From Janthinobacterium sp. B9-8 (GTDB taxonomy: Bacteria > Pseudomonadota > Gammaproteobacteria > Burkholderiales > Chitinibacteraceae), in assembly GCF_000969645.2 (NCBI RefSeq), contig NZ_CP014222.1, forward strand, positions 744,001 through 808,000: DNA of 64,000 nucleotides. The letters are read 5' to 3'. Every line of letters starts with the position of its first letter. The first letter of the stretch is position 1. Positions 43,442-51,470 of this stretch are shown one piece after another. A program made the translations under genes and the position numbers. Below the pieces are notes generated by a model. That model made no database searches. It was not told the origin of the DNA and saw only the letters and a list, made by a program, of their open reading frames with translations.

Positions 43442-44224
43442 ATGCCTAATAGCCATTTAAAAAACATGCATAAACGGCATGAAAAAATTGTTGATTTATT
43501 GCGCCAATATGAAAGTTGTAATGTCAGTGTTTTAGCTCAGGAATTAGGTGTTTCTACCGTCACCATCCGGCATGATTTAGATGAATTAGAGCAAAGCGGT
43601 TGTATTCGCCGCTCTTATGGCCGCGCCACGCTTTCGCAAAATTTTTCTTTTGAATTGGAATTCAGAGAAAAAGAAAATATCCGCTCAGAATCAAAACAAT
43701 TAATTGCCCGTAGGGCTGCAGATTTAGTTGAAAACGGCGATTCAATTATTGTGGATTCAGGCTCTACCGTTGCTTTATTGGCTCGATATATTGCAAGCAA
43801 TAAAAAAATAACTTTAATGACCAATGCACTTAATTTAGCCAGCGAATTAGTCGCCGATCCGCGCTTTACCGTGATGATGACCGGCGGTACTTTGCGCGCT
43901 GATTCTTATTCCCTATGCGGGCCAGAAGCTGAGCAGGCCGTTAGATTACATCATTTTAATAAATTATTTATTGGTGCGGATGGGATTGATTTATTGGCTG
44001 GCGTGAGCACCACTAATGCGCAGGATGCTCAGCTTAATCGCGCCATGTTGGCTGCTTGCGATCAGATTATTTTACTGTCTGATTCCAGCAAATTTGGCAA
44101 ACGCAGTTTTTGTGTAATTTGCAAAATGCCGCAGGTCGATATTCTGGTAACAGATAGCGGAATTAGCGATGAATATCGGCAAGCGTTAACGCAAATGGGC
44201 GTAACCGTGATTGTGGCGGAATAA
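43442..44224 (+). CDS. agaR: AgaR-type DeoR-family transcriptional regulator
   Basis: A 260-residue DeoR/GlpR-family repressor. The N-terminal helix-turn-helix is RHEKIVDLLRQYESCNVSVLAQELGVSTVTIRHDLDELE (about 11-50), followed by the sugar-phosphate-binding DeoRC domain (DSIIVDSGSTVALLARYI, TLMTNALNLASEL, MTGGTLRADSYSLCGPEAE, FIGADGIDLLAGVSTTN). Its place at the head of kbaZ-agaS-PTS genes makes AgaR, which senses an amino-sugar phosphate, the best name. It probably controls itself and the downstream genes. Confidence 0.9.
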   Translation: MPNSHLKNMHKRHEKIVDLLRQYESCNVSVLAQELGVSTVTIRHDLDELEQSGCIRRSYGRATLSQNFSFELEFREKENIRSESKQLIARRAADLVENGDSIIVDSGSTVALLARYIASNKKITLMTNALNLASELVADPRFTVMMTGGTLRADSYSLCGPEAEQAVRLHHFNKLFIGADGIDLLAGVSTTNAQDAQLNRAMLAACDQIILLSDSSKFGKRSFCVICKMPQVDILVTDSGISDEYRQALTQMGVTVIVAE

Positions 44225-44248
44225 AGTTTTTTAAAGGAGTAAGCCTTT

Positions 44249-45532
44249 ATGTCTTATTTAATAGAAATGATCGCGCAGCATAAAGCAGGGCAAGCTAATG
44301 GTATTTATTCAATTTGCTCTGCCCATCCGCTGGTTTTAGAGGCGGCATTGCAGCAGGGCCTGCAAGACGATAGTTATATTTTAATTGAAGCCACTTCTAA
44401 CCAAGTCAATCAGTTTGGTGGCTATACCGGCATGAAGCCGGCCGATTTTAAAAACTATGTATTTGCAATTGCCGATAAAGTGGGATTTGCAAAGGCGCGC
44501 ATTATTTTAGGCGGAGATCATTTAGGCCCAAATGCCTGGCAAAAAGAGCCAGCAGCTCAGGCCATGGCCAAGGCCGCCGAAATGGTCAGCGCCTATGTAT
44601 TGGCAGGCTTTCGCAAAATTCATTTAGATTGCTCGATGTCGTGCGCAGGCGACCCTGTGCCGCTGAGCGATGCCACGGTGGCCAAACGCGCCGCGGCTTT
44701 GTGTCAGGTGGCCGAAGGCGCTTGGCATACCGCAGGAGGGGAAGCGCCTGTGTATGTGATCGGCACCGAAGTGCCGGTGCCGGGCGGTGCGCAAGAATCA
44801 CTGGATGCTGTGGAAGTCACCTCGGCAGAGGCCGCAGCGCAAACCTTGGCCGTGCATCAGCAGGTATTTGCCGAGGCAGGCTGCGCGGCAGCTTGGCCTC
44901 GGGTGATTGCGATGGTGGTGCAGCCGGGTGTTGAGTTTGATCATCATAAGGTGGTGCGTTATCAGCGTGATAAGGCCACCGCGCTGAGTGAATTTATTGC
45001 CAAAGAAGCTCTGGTGTTTGAGGCGCACTCCACCGATTACCAAACAGAAGCCTCGCTTCGGGCGCTGGTGCAAGATCACTTTGCCATTTTAAAAGTCGGC
45101 CCGGGCTTAACGTTTGCCCTGCGTGAGGCGATGTTTGCGCTGGATGCGATTGAGCGTGAAGCCATAGGTGAATTTGCCGCTTCGCATTTAAAAGACACGC
45201 TTACTCAGGTGATGAAAGAAGAGCCGGATTACTGGCTGGCTTATTACGATCAGGCCGGGCATCAGCAGTATCTGGATCGCAATTACAGCTTGTCTGACCG
45301 GATTCGTTACTACTGGCCGCATCCTGAAGTGAGCGCGGCAGCAGCAAAACTCTTTGATAATTTACGCCGCCAGCCGCCGCTGCCTACCTTAATCAGCCAA
45401 TACCTGCCTGAGCAGGCCAAAAAGATCAGCGCAGGCCTGTTGCCTGCCGAGCCTGAAGCATGGGTGGTGGATAAAATCATGGAAGTTACCCAGCTCTACG
45501 CTCGTGCTTGCGGCATGGAGGCACAATCATGA
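44249..45532 (+). CDS. kbaZ: KbaZ/AgaZ, D-tagatose-1,6-bisphosphate aldolase non-catalytic subunit family
   Basis: A 427-residue member of the GatZ/KbaZ family. MSYLIEMIAQHKAGQANGIYSICSAHPLVLEAAL, EATSNQVNQFGGYTGMKPADF, GGDHLGPNAWQKEPA and HLDCSMSCAGDPVPLSD are diagnostic. In E. coli the protein is needed for full activity and stability of the KbaY aldolase; in other species the AgaZ branch has been proposed to be a tagatose-6-phosphate kinase. No kbaY is present in this window, which keeps that question open here. Good ribosome site (AAGGAG). Followed in overlap by agaS. Confidence 0.93.
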   Translation: MSYLIEMIAQHKAGQANGIYSICSAHPLVLEAALQQGLQDDSYILIEATSNQVNQFGGYTGMKPADFKNYVFAIADKVGFAKARIILGGDHLGPNAWQKEPAAQAMAKAAEMVSAYVLAGFRKIHLDCSMSCAGDPVPLSDATVAKRAAALCQVAEGAWHTAGGEAPVYVIGTEVPVPGGAQESLDAVEVTSAEAAAQTLAVHQQVFAEAGCAAAWPRVIAMVVQPGVEFDHHKVVRYQRDKATALSEFIAKEALVFEAHSTDYQTEASLRALVQDHFAILKVGPGLTFALREAMFALDAIEREAIGEFAASHLKDTLTQVMKEEPDYWLAYYDQAGHQQYLDRNYSLSDRIRYYWPHPEVSAAAAKLFDNLRRQPPLPTLISQYLPEQAKKISAGLLPAEPEAWVVDKIMEVTQLYARACGMEAQS

Positions 45533-46689
45533 ACTATCTCAACTATGAGCAAAGTGTGCTCGCCGACCGTGGTGCTGTGCATACCGCCCGTGAAATCAGC
45601 CAGCAACCCAGGCTTTGGCGCGAGCTGATGACGGGGCTGATCCAGGACAAATTAGCGTGGAAGGCATGGATGCTGGATGTGCTGTCCACGCCTAATTTAC
45701 GGATTATCCTGTGCGGCGCGGGTACATCTGCCTTTGCGGGGCGCACTTTAGAGCCATGGTTACGTGCCTCTTTTGGCCTTGCTGCAGAAGCGATTTCGAC
45801 CACTGATATTGTCAGCCAGCCGCTCGCTTATCTAGATCCATCGCGCCCCACCTTGATGGTGTCTTTTGCCCGCTCAGGTAATAGCCCAGAAAGCGTGGCC
45901 GCGGTTAATCTGGCCAATCAGCTTTTGCCTTACTGCCGCCATTTAGTGCTGACGTGTAATCCAGAAGGCGAGCTGGCGAAATACAGCCAGGATAATCCCC
46001 TTGCCTATTGCGTGCTGATGCCTGAAGGCGCAAACGATCAAAGCTTTGCCATGACGTCCAGCTTTAGCTGCATGTTTGTGGCCGCGGCCATGATGCTGAC
46101 GCCGGGCATTTTATTAAGCCGGGCCAAAGAGCAGGTTGAGACCGTGGCGGCCTTTTGCGAATCGCAGCTGGAGAGCTGGGCGTCCCAAGCCAAGATGCTG
46201 GCAGGCAAGGGCTTTAAACGTGTGATTTATCTGGGCAGTGGCGAAATGGCGGGGCTGGCAGAAGAAGCCGCCTTAAAAATGCTGGAGCTGAGTGCTGGGA
46301 AAATCGCCACGCGTTTTGATTCCACCTTGGGTGTGCGCCATGGCCCCAAATTTATGATCGATAGCCAAAGCTGCGTCGTGATGTTTATGGCCGCGGCGGA
46401 TTCTTATACCCGCAGCTACGACAATGATCTGCAAGCGGAAGTGATCGCCAATGGCATTGCTCAGCAAGTGGTGGCCCTAGGGCCAAAAAGCAGCGCCGCT
46501 TTGCCCCTGATTGAAATAGCCATTGAGGGCGTGGATGAGCTGTATTTATCGCTACCTTATCTGCTATTTGCCCAGCTCTTTGCCTTTGAAAGTTCTTTAG
46601 CACTGGGCCTAGCTCCCGATAACCCCTGCCCAACTGGCGAAGTAAACCGCGTGGTGCAAGGCGTAAAAATTTATCCCTATTCGGCTTAA
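45529..46689 (+). CDS. agaS: AgaS, SIS-domain amino-sugar phosphate deaminase/isomerase
   Basis: A 386-residue protein with two SIS (sugar isomerase) domains: ILCGAGTSAFAGRTLEPWL with FARSGNSPESVAA near 60-125, and VIYLGSGEMAGLAEEAALKMLELSAG with FDSTLGVRHGPKFMID near 232-290. AgaS converts galactosamine-6-phosphate to tagatose-6-phosphate with ammonia release, and in E. coli it replaces AgaI. Start ATG overlaps the kbaZ stop and has GGAGG seven bases upstream; an earlier TTG has no site. Confidence 0.92.
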   Translation: MNYLNYEQSVLADRGAVHTAREISQQPRLWRELMTGLIQDKLAWKAWMLDVLSTPNLRIILCGAGTSAFAGRTLEPWLRASFGLAAEAISTTDIVSQPLAYLDPSRPTLMVSFARSGNSPESVAAVNLANQLLPYCRHLVLTCNPEGELAKYSQDNPLAYCVLMPEGANDQSFAMTSSFSCMFVAAAMMLTPGILLSRAKEQVETVAAFCESQLESWASQAKMLAGKGFKRVIYLGSGEMAGLAEEAALKMLELSAGKIATRFDSTLGVRHGPKFMIDSQSCVVMFMAAADSYTRSYDNDLQAEVIANGIAQQVVALGPKSSAALPLIEIAIEGVDELYLSLPYLLFAQLFAFESSLALGLAPDNPCPTGEVNRVVQGVKIYPYSA

Positions 46690-46712
46690 TTAACTGATGG
46701 TATGCCGCGAAA

Positions 46713-46806
46713 ACCTAAATCTTGAACCACAGAGGACACGGAGTTTCACGGAGGAAATCAAGGCTTGAATTGAGTTGTTTTTGAGTTTTTGAATGTTTTC
46801 AAGCCT
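46713..46806. repeat. Repeat family A half-copy and adjacent hairpin
   Basis: CCTAAATCTTGAACCACAGA then GGACACGGAGTTTCACGGAG is the left half of family A (46713-46757). Just after it, AGGCTTGAA at 46761-46769 pairs with TTCAAGCCT at 46798-46806, a 9-base stem with a 28-base loop and no T-run. Together they may attenuate transcription between agaS and the PTS genes. Confidence 0.6.
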
Positions 46807-46836
46807 AGTGGTCTCTCGCTTATCTCCACGTGGCAT

Positions 46837-47062
46837 GGGGCTTAAATCTCCCCTTGAAGCACGCCGAAGCGAGGAATAAGCGGGGCGGGGTAGTCGTCAA
46901 TTCGTGTTTGAGCGAAGCGAGTTGAATTGACGCCGCCTCGATTATCCGCAGTGAGGGGCCTTCGTGCTGGTCGGGGTCGCCTTCTTTGCTTACTTTCTTG
47001 GCGAAGCAAGAAAGTGAGTCCCCGCGGGGATGCCGCACTTAAATCAACGTGCCGAAGGCACA
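46837..47062. repeat. Repeat family D, left copy of an inverted pair
   Basis: About 225 bases that match, in opposite orientation, 51066-51290. Shared identical blocks include CCTTGAAGCACGCCGAAGCG, TTTGAGCGAAGCGAGTT, GGGGCCTTCGTGCTGGTCGG and AAATCAACGTGCCGAAGGCA. Short open frames across it have no ribosome sites and look like the spurious frames often annotated in such repeats. It ends 55 bases before the PTS IIB gene. Confidence 0.85.
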
Positions 47063-47117
47063 GAAAAAAATGGTCGTTGAGTCACTTTAAATTAATTAAA
47101 AAAACAAGGAGCACGTC

Positions 47118-47597
47118 ATGGCTGGGCCAAATATTTTACTTACCCGTATCGATAATCGCCTCGTGCATGGTCAGGTGGGTGTGACTTGGGTGGGTAGCCT
47201 TGGGGCGAATCTGGTGCTGGTGGCCAATGACGCCGCTGCTGCCGATCCGGTGCAGCAAAACTTAATGGATATGGTGGTCAGCGATGGCGTGCAAACGCGC
47301 TATTTCACCCTGCAAAAAACCATCGATGTGATTCATAAAGCGGCGGCGCATCAAAAGATTTTACTGGTGTGCAAAACCCCGCAGGATGTGCTGACGCTGG
47401 TGAAAGGTGGCGTGCCGATTCATGCCGTGAATGTGGGCAATATGCATTTTGCCGAAGGAAAGCGGCAAATTCATAAAACAGTGTCGGTGGATGATGCCGA
47501 TGTGCAAGCTTTTCGCGAGCTGGCTGAACTTAAGGTGGTTTGCGAAATTCGTCGAGTGCCCGATGAATCGGGTGATCTTGTTTCTAAACTGCTGTAA
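47118..47597 (+). CDS. agaV: PTS IIB, mannose/N-acetylgalactosamine family (AgaV-like)
   Basis: A 159-residue cytoplasmic phosphotransferase subunit. NILLTRIDNRLVHGQVGVTWVG carries the phospho-histidine (His-15 region of the VHGQV motif), the hallmark of the mannose-family IIB. It passes phosphate from IIA to the sugar during import. Strong AAGGAG site. First of four PTS genes in the order IIB-IIC-IID-IIA. Confidence 0.93.
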   Translation: MAGPNILLTRIDNRLVHGQVGVTWVGSLGANLVLVANDAAAADPVQQNLMDMVVSDGVQTRYFTLQKTIDVIHKAAAHQKILLVCKTPQDVLTLVKGGVPIHAVNVGNMHFAEGKRQIHKTVSVDDADVQAFRELAELKVVCEIRRVPDESGDLVSKLL

Positions 47598-47608
47598 GGA
47601 TTGAAATC

Positions 47609-48376
47609 ATGCTATTTGAAGCCTTATTGATTGCGCTGTTGGCAGGTGTGGCGGGGGTCGATTTATTTGACGGCCTAACGCATATGCACCGGCCCGTGGT
47701 GATTGGCCCTTTGGTAGGGCTGATTTTAGGTGATGTGCAAACCGGCTTGCTGGTGGGCGGCACTTTAGAGCTGGTTTGGATGGGCATGGTGCCGCTGGCT
47801 GGGGCGCAGCCGCCCAATGTGGTGATAGGCGGGATTATCGGCACGTCTTTTGCCATTTTGACCAAGGCCGAGCCTACGGTGGCGATTGGCGTAGCGGTGC
47901 CGTTTTCGATTGCGGTGCAAGGCTGCATTACCCTGCTCTTTACCGCGTTTTCGCCGATGATGCACAAGTGTGACGAGATGGTGAAGCGAGGTAATTGGCG
48001 TGGCATCGAGTGGGTGAATTACCTTGGCATGATCACGCTGTTTGTCTTTTACTTTGTGATGGCTTTTTTGCCTATTTATTTTGGGGCCGAAGCGGCGGGT
48101 GCTGCGGTGCAAAAAGCGCCGAAATGGGTGTTGGATGGCTTGAGCGTAGCAGGTGGCATGATGCCGGCGATTGGTTTTGCGCTGCTGATGAAAATCATGC
48201 TTAAAACCAATTACATCGCTTATTTCATTATGGGTTTTGTGGCGGTCACTTATCTAAAACTGCCGATTCTAGCAGTGGCATTGGGCGCTTTAGCGATTGC
48301 AATGGCCGATTACTTTAATCAAAACCGCGCACAGCCTCAAGCTGCCCGCAATGTGGAGGTGGATGATGGGATTTAA
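47609..48376 (+). CDS. agaW: PTS IIC, mannose/N-acetylgalactosamine family (AgaW-like)
   Basis: A 255-residue membrane subunit that forms the translocation path together with IID. ALLIALLAGVAGVDLFDGLTHMHRPVVIGPLVGLILGD is the family's first-helix region and GLLVGGTLELVWMGMVPLAGAQPPNVVIGGIIG the next. About eight hydrophobic stretches. It overlaps the IID gene by 11 bases. Confidence 0.93.
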   Translation: MLFEALLIALLAGVAGVDLFDGLTHMHRPVVIGPLVGLILGDVQTGLLVGGTLELVWMGMVPLAGAQPPNVVIGGIIGTSFAILTKAEPTVAIGVAVPFSIAVQGCITLLFTAFSPMMHKCDEMVKRGNWRGIEWVNYLGMITLFVFYFVMAFLPIYFGAEAAGAAVQKAPKWVLDGLSVAGGMMPAIGFALLMKIMLKTNYIAYFIMGFVAVTYLKLPILAVALGALAIAMADYFNQNRAQPQAARNVEVDDGI

Positions 48377-49259
48377 TGATACTGAAGCCGCAAATGCGGC
48401 CAAAGCCGAGCTGCGTATGCAGCAAGCCCTCGCCACCAGCCATGTTGAGCGCGATGACTATATCGATGCCACGCCCGCCGAACCGCTCACTAAGAGAGAC
48501 ATTAACCGCATGGCTTGGCGCTCTTTAGCACTGCAAGCTTCGTTTAACTATGAGCGGATGCAGGCGGGGGGCTGGTTGTATACGATTTTGCCTGCACTGC
48601 GCAAAATCCATAAAAACCCAGAAGACTTAAAAAATTCCGCGCAAATGCATATGGAATTTATTAACGTCCACCCCTTTGATGTGACTTTTCTATCTGGCCT
48701 TGTGCTGGCAATGGAGCAGAGCAAGGAAAAAATCTCCACCATACGCGCCGTCAAAGTGGCGCTGATGGGGCCTTTGGGCGGGATTGGCGACGCGATGTTC
48801 TGGCTGACTTGGCTGCCGATTTGCGCGGGGATTGGTGCTGCGCTGGCGCTGGAAGGCAGCTTGTTTGGGCCGATTGTGTTTCTGCTGCTATTTAATTCAC
48901 TGCACTTTGGTCTGCGCTTCGGTTTGGCGCATTATGGCTACAGGGCTGGGCTGGGGGCGATTAGCGCTTTAAAAGCCAATACCAAGAAAATATCGCATGC
49001 CGCATCGATTGTGGGGATGACGGTGATTGGTGCGCTGGTGGCGTCTTATGTCAGGCTGTCTACGCCGCTGGAAATTCATGCTGGTAAAGCCAAAATTGCG
49101 CTACAGGCCGATGTGCTCGATAAGCTGATGCCTAATCTCTTGCCGCTGCTGTTCACTTTTTTGATGTTTGCCTTGATGAAAAAAGGCTATTCACCAGTGA
49201 AGCTGATTGGCGTGACGGTGTTGTTTGGTCTGGCTGGAAAATTATTGGGTTTCTTGTAA
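48366..49259 (+). CDS. agaE: PTS IID, mannose/N-acetylgalactosamine family (AgaE-like)
   Basis: A 297-residue membrane subunit unique to mannose-type PTS. Diagnostic motifs: RMAWRSLALQASFNYERMQAGGWLYTILPALRKIHKNPEDL near 45-85, FINVHPFDVTFLSGLVLAMEQ and VALMGPLGGIGDAMFWLTWLPI near 135-156. The second of two adjacent ATG codons is best spaced from GGAGGT. Sits in the IIC-IID overlap typical of coupled translation. Confidence 0.93.
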   Translation: MGFNDTEAANAAKAELRMQQALATSHVERDDYIDATPAEPLTKRDINRMAWRSLALQASFNYERMQAGGWLYTILPALRKIHKNPEDLKNSAQMHMEFINVHPFDVTFLSGLVLAMEQSKEKISTIRAVKVALMGPLGGIGDAMFWLTWLPICAGIGAALALEGSLFGPIVFLLLFNSLHFGLRFGLAHYGYRAGLGAISALKANTKKISHAASIVGMTVIGALVASYVRLSTPLEIHAGKAKIALQADVLDKLMPNLLPLLFTFLMFALMKKGYSPVKLIGVTVLFGLAGKLLGFL

Positions 49260-49312
49260 TCACCGCTGCAGCACGTGTTTTGGCAGGCGCTGTAGCTTTA
49301 AAGGATTAAAAA

Positions 49313-49744
49313 ATGATTGCCTTAATTTTGACAGGTCATGGCCGCATCGCCAGCGGCACTTATGAAGCGATTGTGCAGGTGTTTGGTGAGCAGGCGCAGC
49401 TGATTGCGGTGGATTTCCCTGAAGGCAACAGCACGGCGGTGCTCGATGCTTCTTTAAGGCAGGCGCTGACCGCGGTGGATCAGGGGGCGGGCGTGGTGTT
49501 TGTGTGCGATTTATTGGGCGGATCGCCTTTCAGGATGGCGGCGACCATAGCCCAAGAGCGTAGCGATATTGAAGTGGTGGCAGGGCTGAATTTGCAAATG
49601 TTTGCCGAGATGTTGTTCGAGCGTGATGAAGTCAGCGACGTGGCCGAGTTTCGCCAGCGGCTAGTTGCAGCAGGCAAAAGCGGTGTGGTCAGCCTTGCCG
49701 AACGCCTTGCCCGCAAGCGTGTGGAGTCTGCTGATGCCTTGTAA
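49313..49744 (+). CDS. agaF: PTS IIA, mannose/N-acetylgalactosamine family (AgaF-like)
   Basis: A 143-residue cytoplasmic phosphocarrier. The phospho-His lies in MIALILTGHGRIASGTYEAI (His-9), and the FVCDLLGGSPFRMAATIA segment is typical of the ManX/AgaF fold. It receives phosphate from HPr and gives it to IIB. Overlaps the deacetylase gene by 11 bases. Confidence 0.92.
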   Translation: MIALILTGHGRIASGTYEAIVQVFGEQAQLIAVDFPEGNSTAVLDASLRQALTAVDQGAGVVFVCDLLGGSPFRMAATIAQERSDIEVVAGLNLQMFAEMLFERDEVSDVAEFRQRLVAAGKSGVVSLAERLARKRVESADAL

Positions 49745-50876
49745 ACCGCTACGCCTGCGTGCTGCACGGGTCTTGGCGGAGCAGGGCTGGCTGGAGCATG
49801 CGGTGGTCGAGATCGATGCTGCAGGCCTGATTGCCGCCATCGTGCCTCAGGGCGAATTTGATCTTGATCTGGGGCCGGTTTGGCTGATGCCTGCTTTGAT
49901 CGATAGCCATGTGCATGGCGCGGCAGGTTTTGACACCATGGATGCTAGCAGCGAGGCGCTTGATCAGATCTCGATGCACTTTGCCCGCTTTGGCGTAGGG
50001 GCTTTTTTAGCCACCACCGTAACCGCGCCGCTGCCTGCGATTGAAGCAGCGCTGCGTGAGGTAAAAGCCAGCCGAGAGCGGGGTTTGCCAGGGGCCGAGT
50101 TAATCGGCAGCTATCTGGAAGGCCCGTATTTTACCGCCAAATGCTGCGGCGCACATCCCATTCAGTGGATGCGCCCTTTAGATATCGCCGAGCTGCAGCA
50201 CTGGCTGGATATTGCAGGGGACTCTTTGCATACCGTGGCGCTTGCGCCTGAGTTAGCAGGCTCAGATGAGGCCATTGCCTGGCTGCGCCGTAAGGGCATC
50301 CGCGTGCTGATCGGCCATAGTGATGCGAGCTATGATCAAACGCGGCAAGCCTTGCATGCGGGTGCTCAGGGGATTGTGCATTGCTATAACGGCATGCGCG
50401 GTCTGCATCACCGCGATCCGGGCGTGGTGGGAGCCGGGCTAACATCACCATGTGATATCGAAATGATCGCCGACGGCCACCATGTTCATCCTGCCGCTGT
50501 GCAAATTGCTTTATCTTGCTGTGGTGAAGAGCGCTTAGTGCTGATCACCGACGCCATGCGCGCAACCGGCATGGCCGATGGCCCTTACGAGCTGGGCGAG
50601 ATGCATGTGACCATGCAAAACGGCGTGGTGCGCACCGAGGCTGGCGGTTTAGCGGGCAGCACGCTGCATCTGATTGATGCAGTTCGCCACGCAAAAGAAT
50701 GGCTGGGCCTGCCACTGGAGCGGGCATGGGCGCTCGCCAGTCGTAATCCGGCCAGATCAATGGGATTGACTGATTTAGGCCGTATTGCGATTGGCAAAAA
50801 GGCGAGCTTTACGGTGATCACACCCGAGCTGGAAGTGGTGGAAACTTGGGTGAAGGGTGTGAGGATTGTTTGCTAG
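49734..50876 (+). CDS. N-acetylgalactosamine/N-acetylglucosamine-6-phosphate deacetylase
   Basis: A 380-residue amidohydrolase that removes acetate from the incoming GalNAc-6-P (or GlcNAc-6-P). Metal and active-site motifs: LIDSHVHGAAGFDTMDA near 55-70, YLEGPYF near 126, LIGHSDASYDQT near 196, HCYNGMRGLHHRDPG near 217 and the catalytic aspartate in LITDAMRATG near 270. By context it should be the AgaA type; NagA and AgaA cannot be told apart by motif alone. Start ATG is eight bases after GGAG, inside the IIA gene. Last gene of the PTS segment. Confidence 0.92.
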   Translation: MPCKPLRLRAARVLAEQGWLEHAVVEIDAAGLIAAIVPQGEFDLDLGPVWLMPALIDSHVHGAAGFDTMDASSEALDQISMHFARFGVGAFLATTVTAPLPAIEAALREVKASRERGLPGAELIGSYLEGPYFTAKCCGAHPIQWMRPLDIAELQHWLDIAGDSLHTVALAPELAGSDEAIAWLRRKGIRVLIGHSDASYDQTRQALHAGAQGIVHCYNGMRGLHHRDPGVVGAGLTSPCDIEMIADGHHVHPAAVQIALSCCGEERLVLITDAMRATGMADGPYELGEMHVTMQNGVVRTEAGGLAGSTLHLIDAVRHAKEWLGLPLERAWALASRNPARSMGLTDLGRIAIGKKASFTVITPELEVVETWVKGVRIVC

Positions 50877-50952
50877 GGGGGGGGAGGTCTTTATGCAAAT
50901 TTTAATGGGCTGTTTCGCTGCCGTGATGCGTGGATACATAAAGCAATATGAC

Positions 50953-51470
50953 CTATGTGCATCAAGTTAGGCGGTGAATGTTTTGTAGGGCGGGTGCAAC
51001 CCGCGAGCAATGCTGAAAAAGACGCGGATTGCATCCTAGATGCGCTAAGCAAAGTCAAAAAGATAGTGCCTTCGGCACGTTGATTTAGGTGCGGGCGTCC
51101 CGCTGGACCTTCCTTTCTTGTGTGGCCAAGAAACGAAGCCAAAGAAGGCCACCCCGACCAGCACGAAGGCCCCTCAGCTGCGGACAATCGAGCGGCGGCT
51201 GCGGAACTCGCTTCGCTCAAATAGTCCTCGCCGAAATCCCGCCCGCTTGTTCCTCGCTTCGGCGTGCTTCAAGGGGACTTTAAAAAGCCCAGTGCAAAGA
51301 GCGTGGTCAATGCGTTTTGCTCTGTTTGCTAATGAAAAAAAATTGGTTAGCGCATATGGGGTGAAACCCGCCGATTTAGTCGGATTTTATGCCGAAGTCC
51401 GGCGGGTTTCACCCGCCCTACAAAAGATGCGCTGCCTGCGCATAAAGAATGCACCCGCATTGCAAGGCCT
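50953..51470. repeat. Composite repeat region after the deacetylase gene (families D and E, plus a MITE-end word)
   Basis: The 594-base gap to srkA has no believable gene. It holds TATGTGCATCAAGTTAGG at 50953-50970 (matching the MITE-like ends at 52552 and 52711), TTTTGTAGGGCGGGTG with CAACCCGC at 50981-51004 (family E), the right family D copy at 51066-51290, then a 15-base perfect hairpin (GGGTGAAACCCGCCG at 51359-51373, CGGCGGGTTTCACCC at 51400-51414) that runs into CGCCCTACAAAA, the inverted family E end, at about 51425. Short frames here lack ribosome sites. Confidence 0.8.

Noticed and set aside
43267..43467. 66-codon reverse-strand frame upstream of agaR
   Set aside because: It overlaps the agaR start, promoter and direct repeats, has no ribosome site and no recognisable family; the region reads better as regulatory DNA.
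46820..47184. Open frames of 72-85 codons on both strands after agaS
   Set aside because: They lie on the family D repeat, one runs into the PTS IIB gene in another frame, and their products have the arginine/serine-rich look of translated repeats.
46690..51470. Genomic island or composite transposon carrying the PTS genes
   Set aside because: No transposase, integrase, tRNA target or target duplication is visible, and base composition of the PTS genes resembles that of the neighbours by eye. Only the inverted repeats remain, reported as a separate finding.
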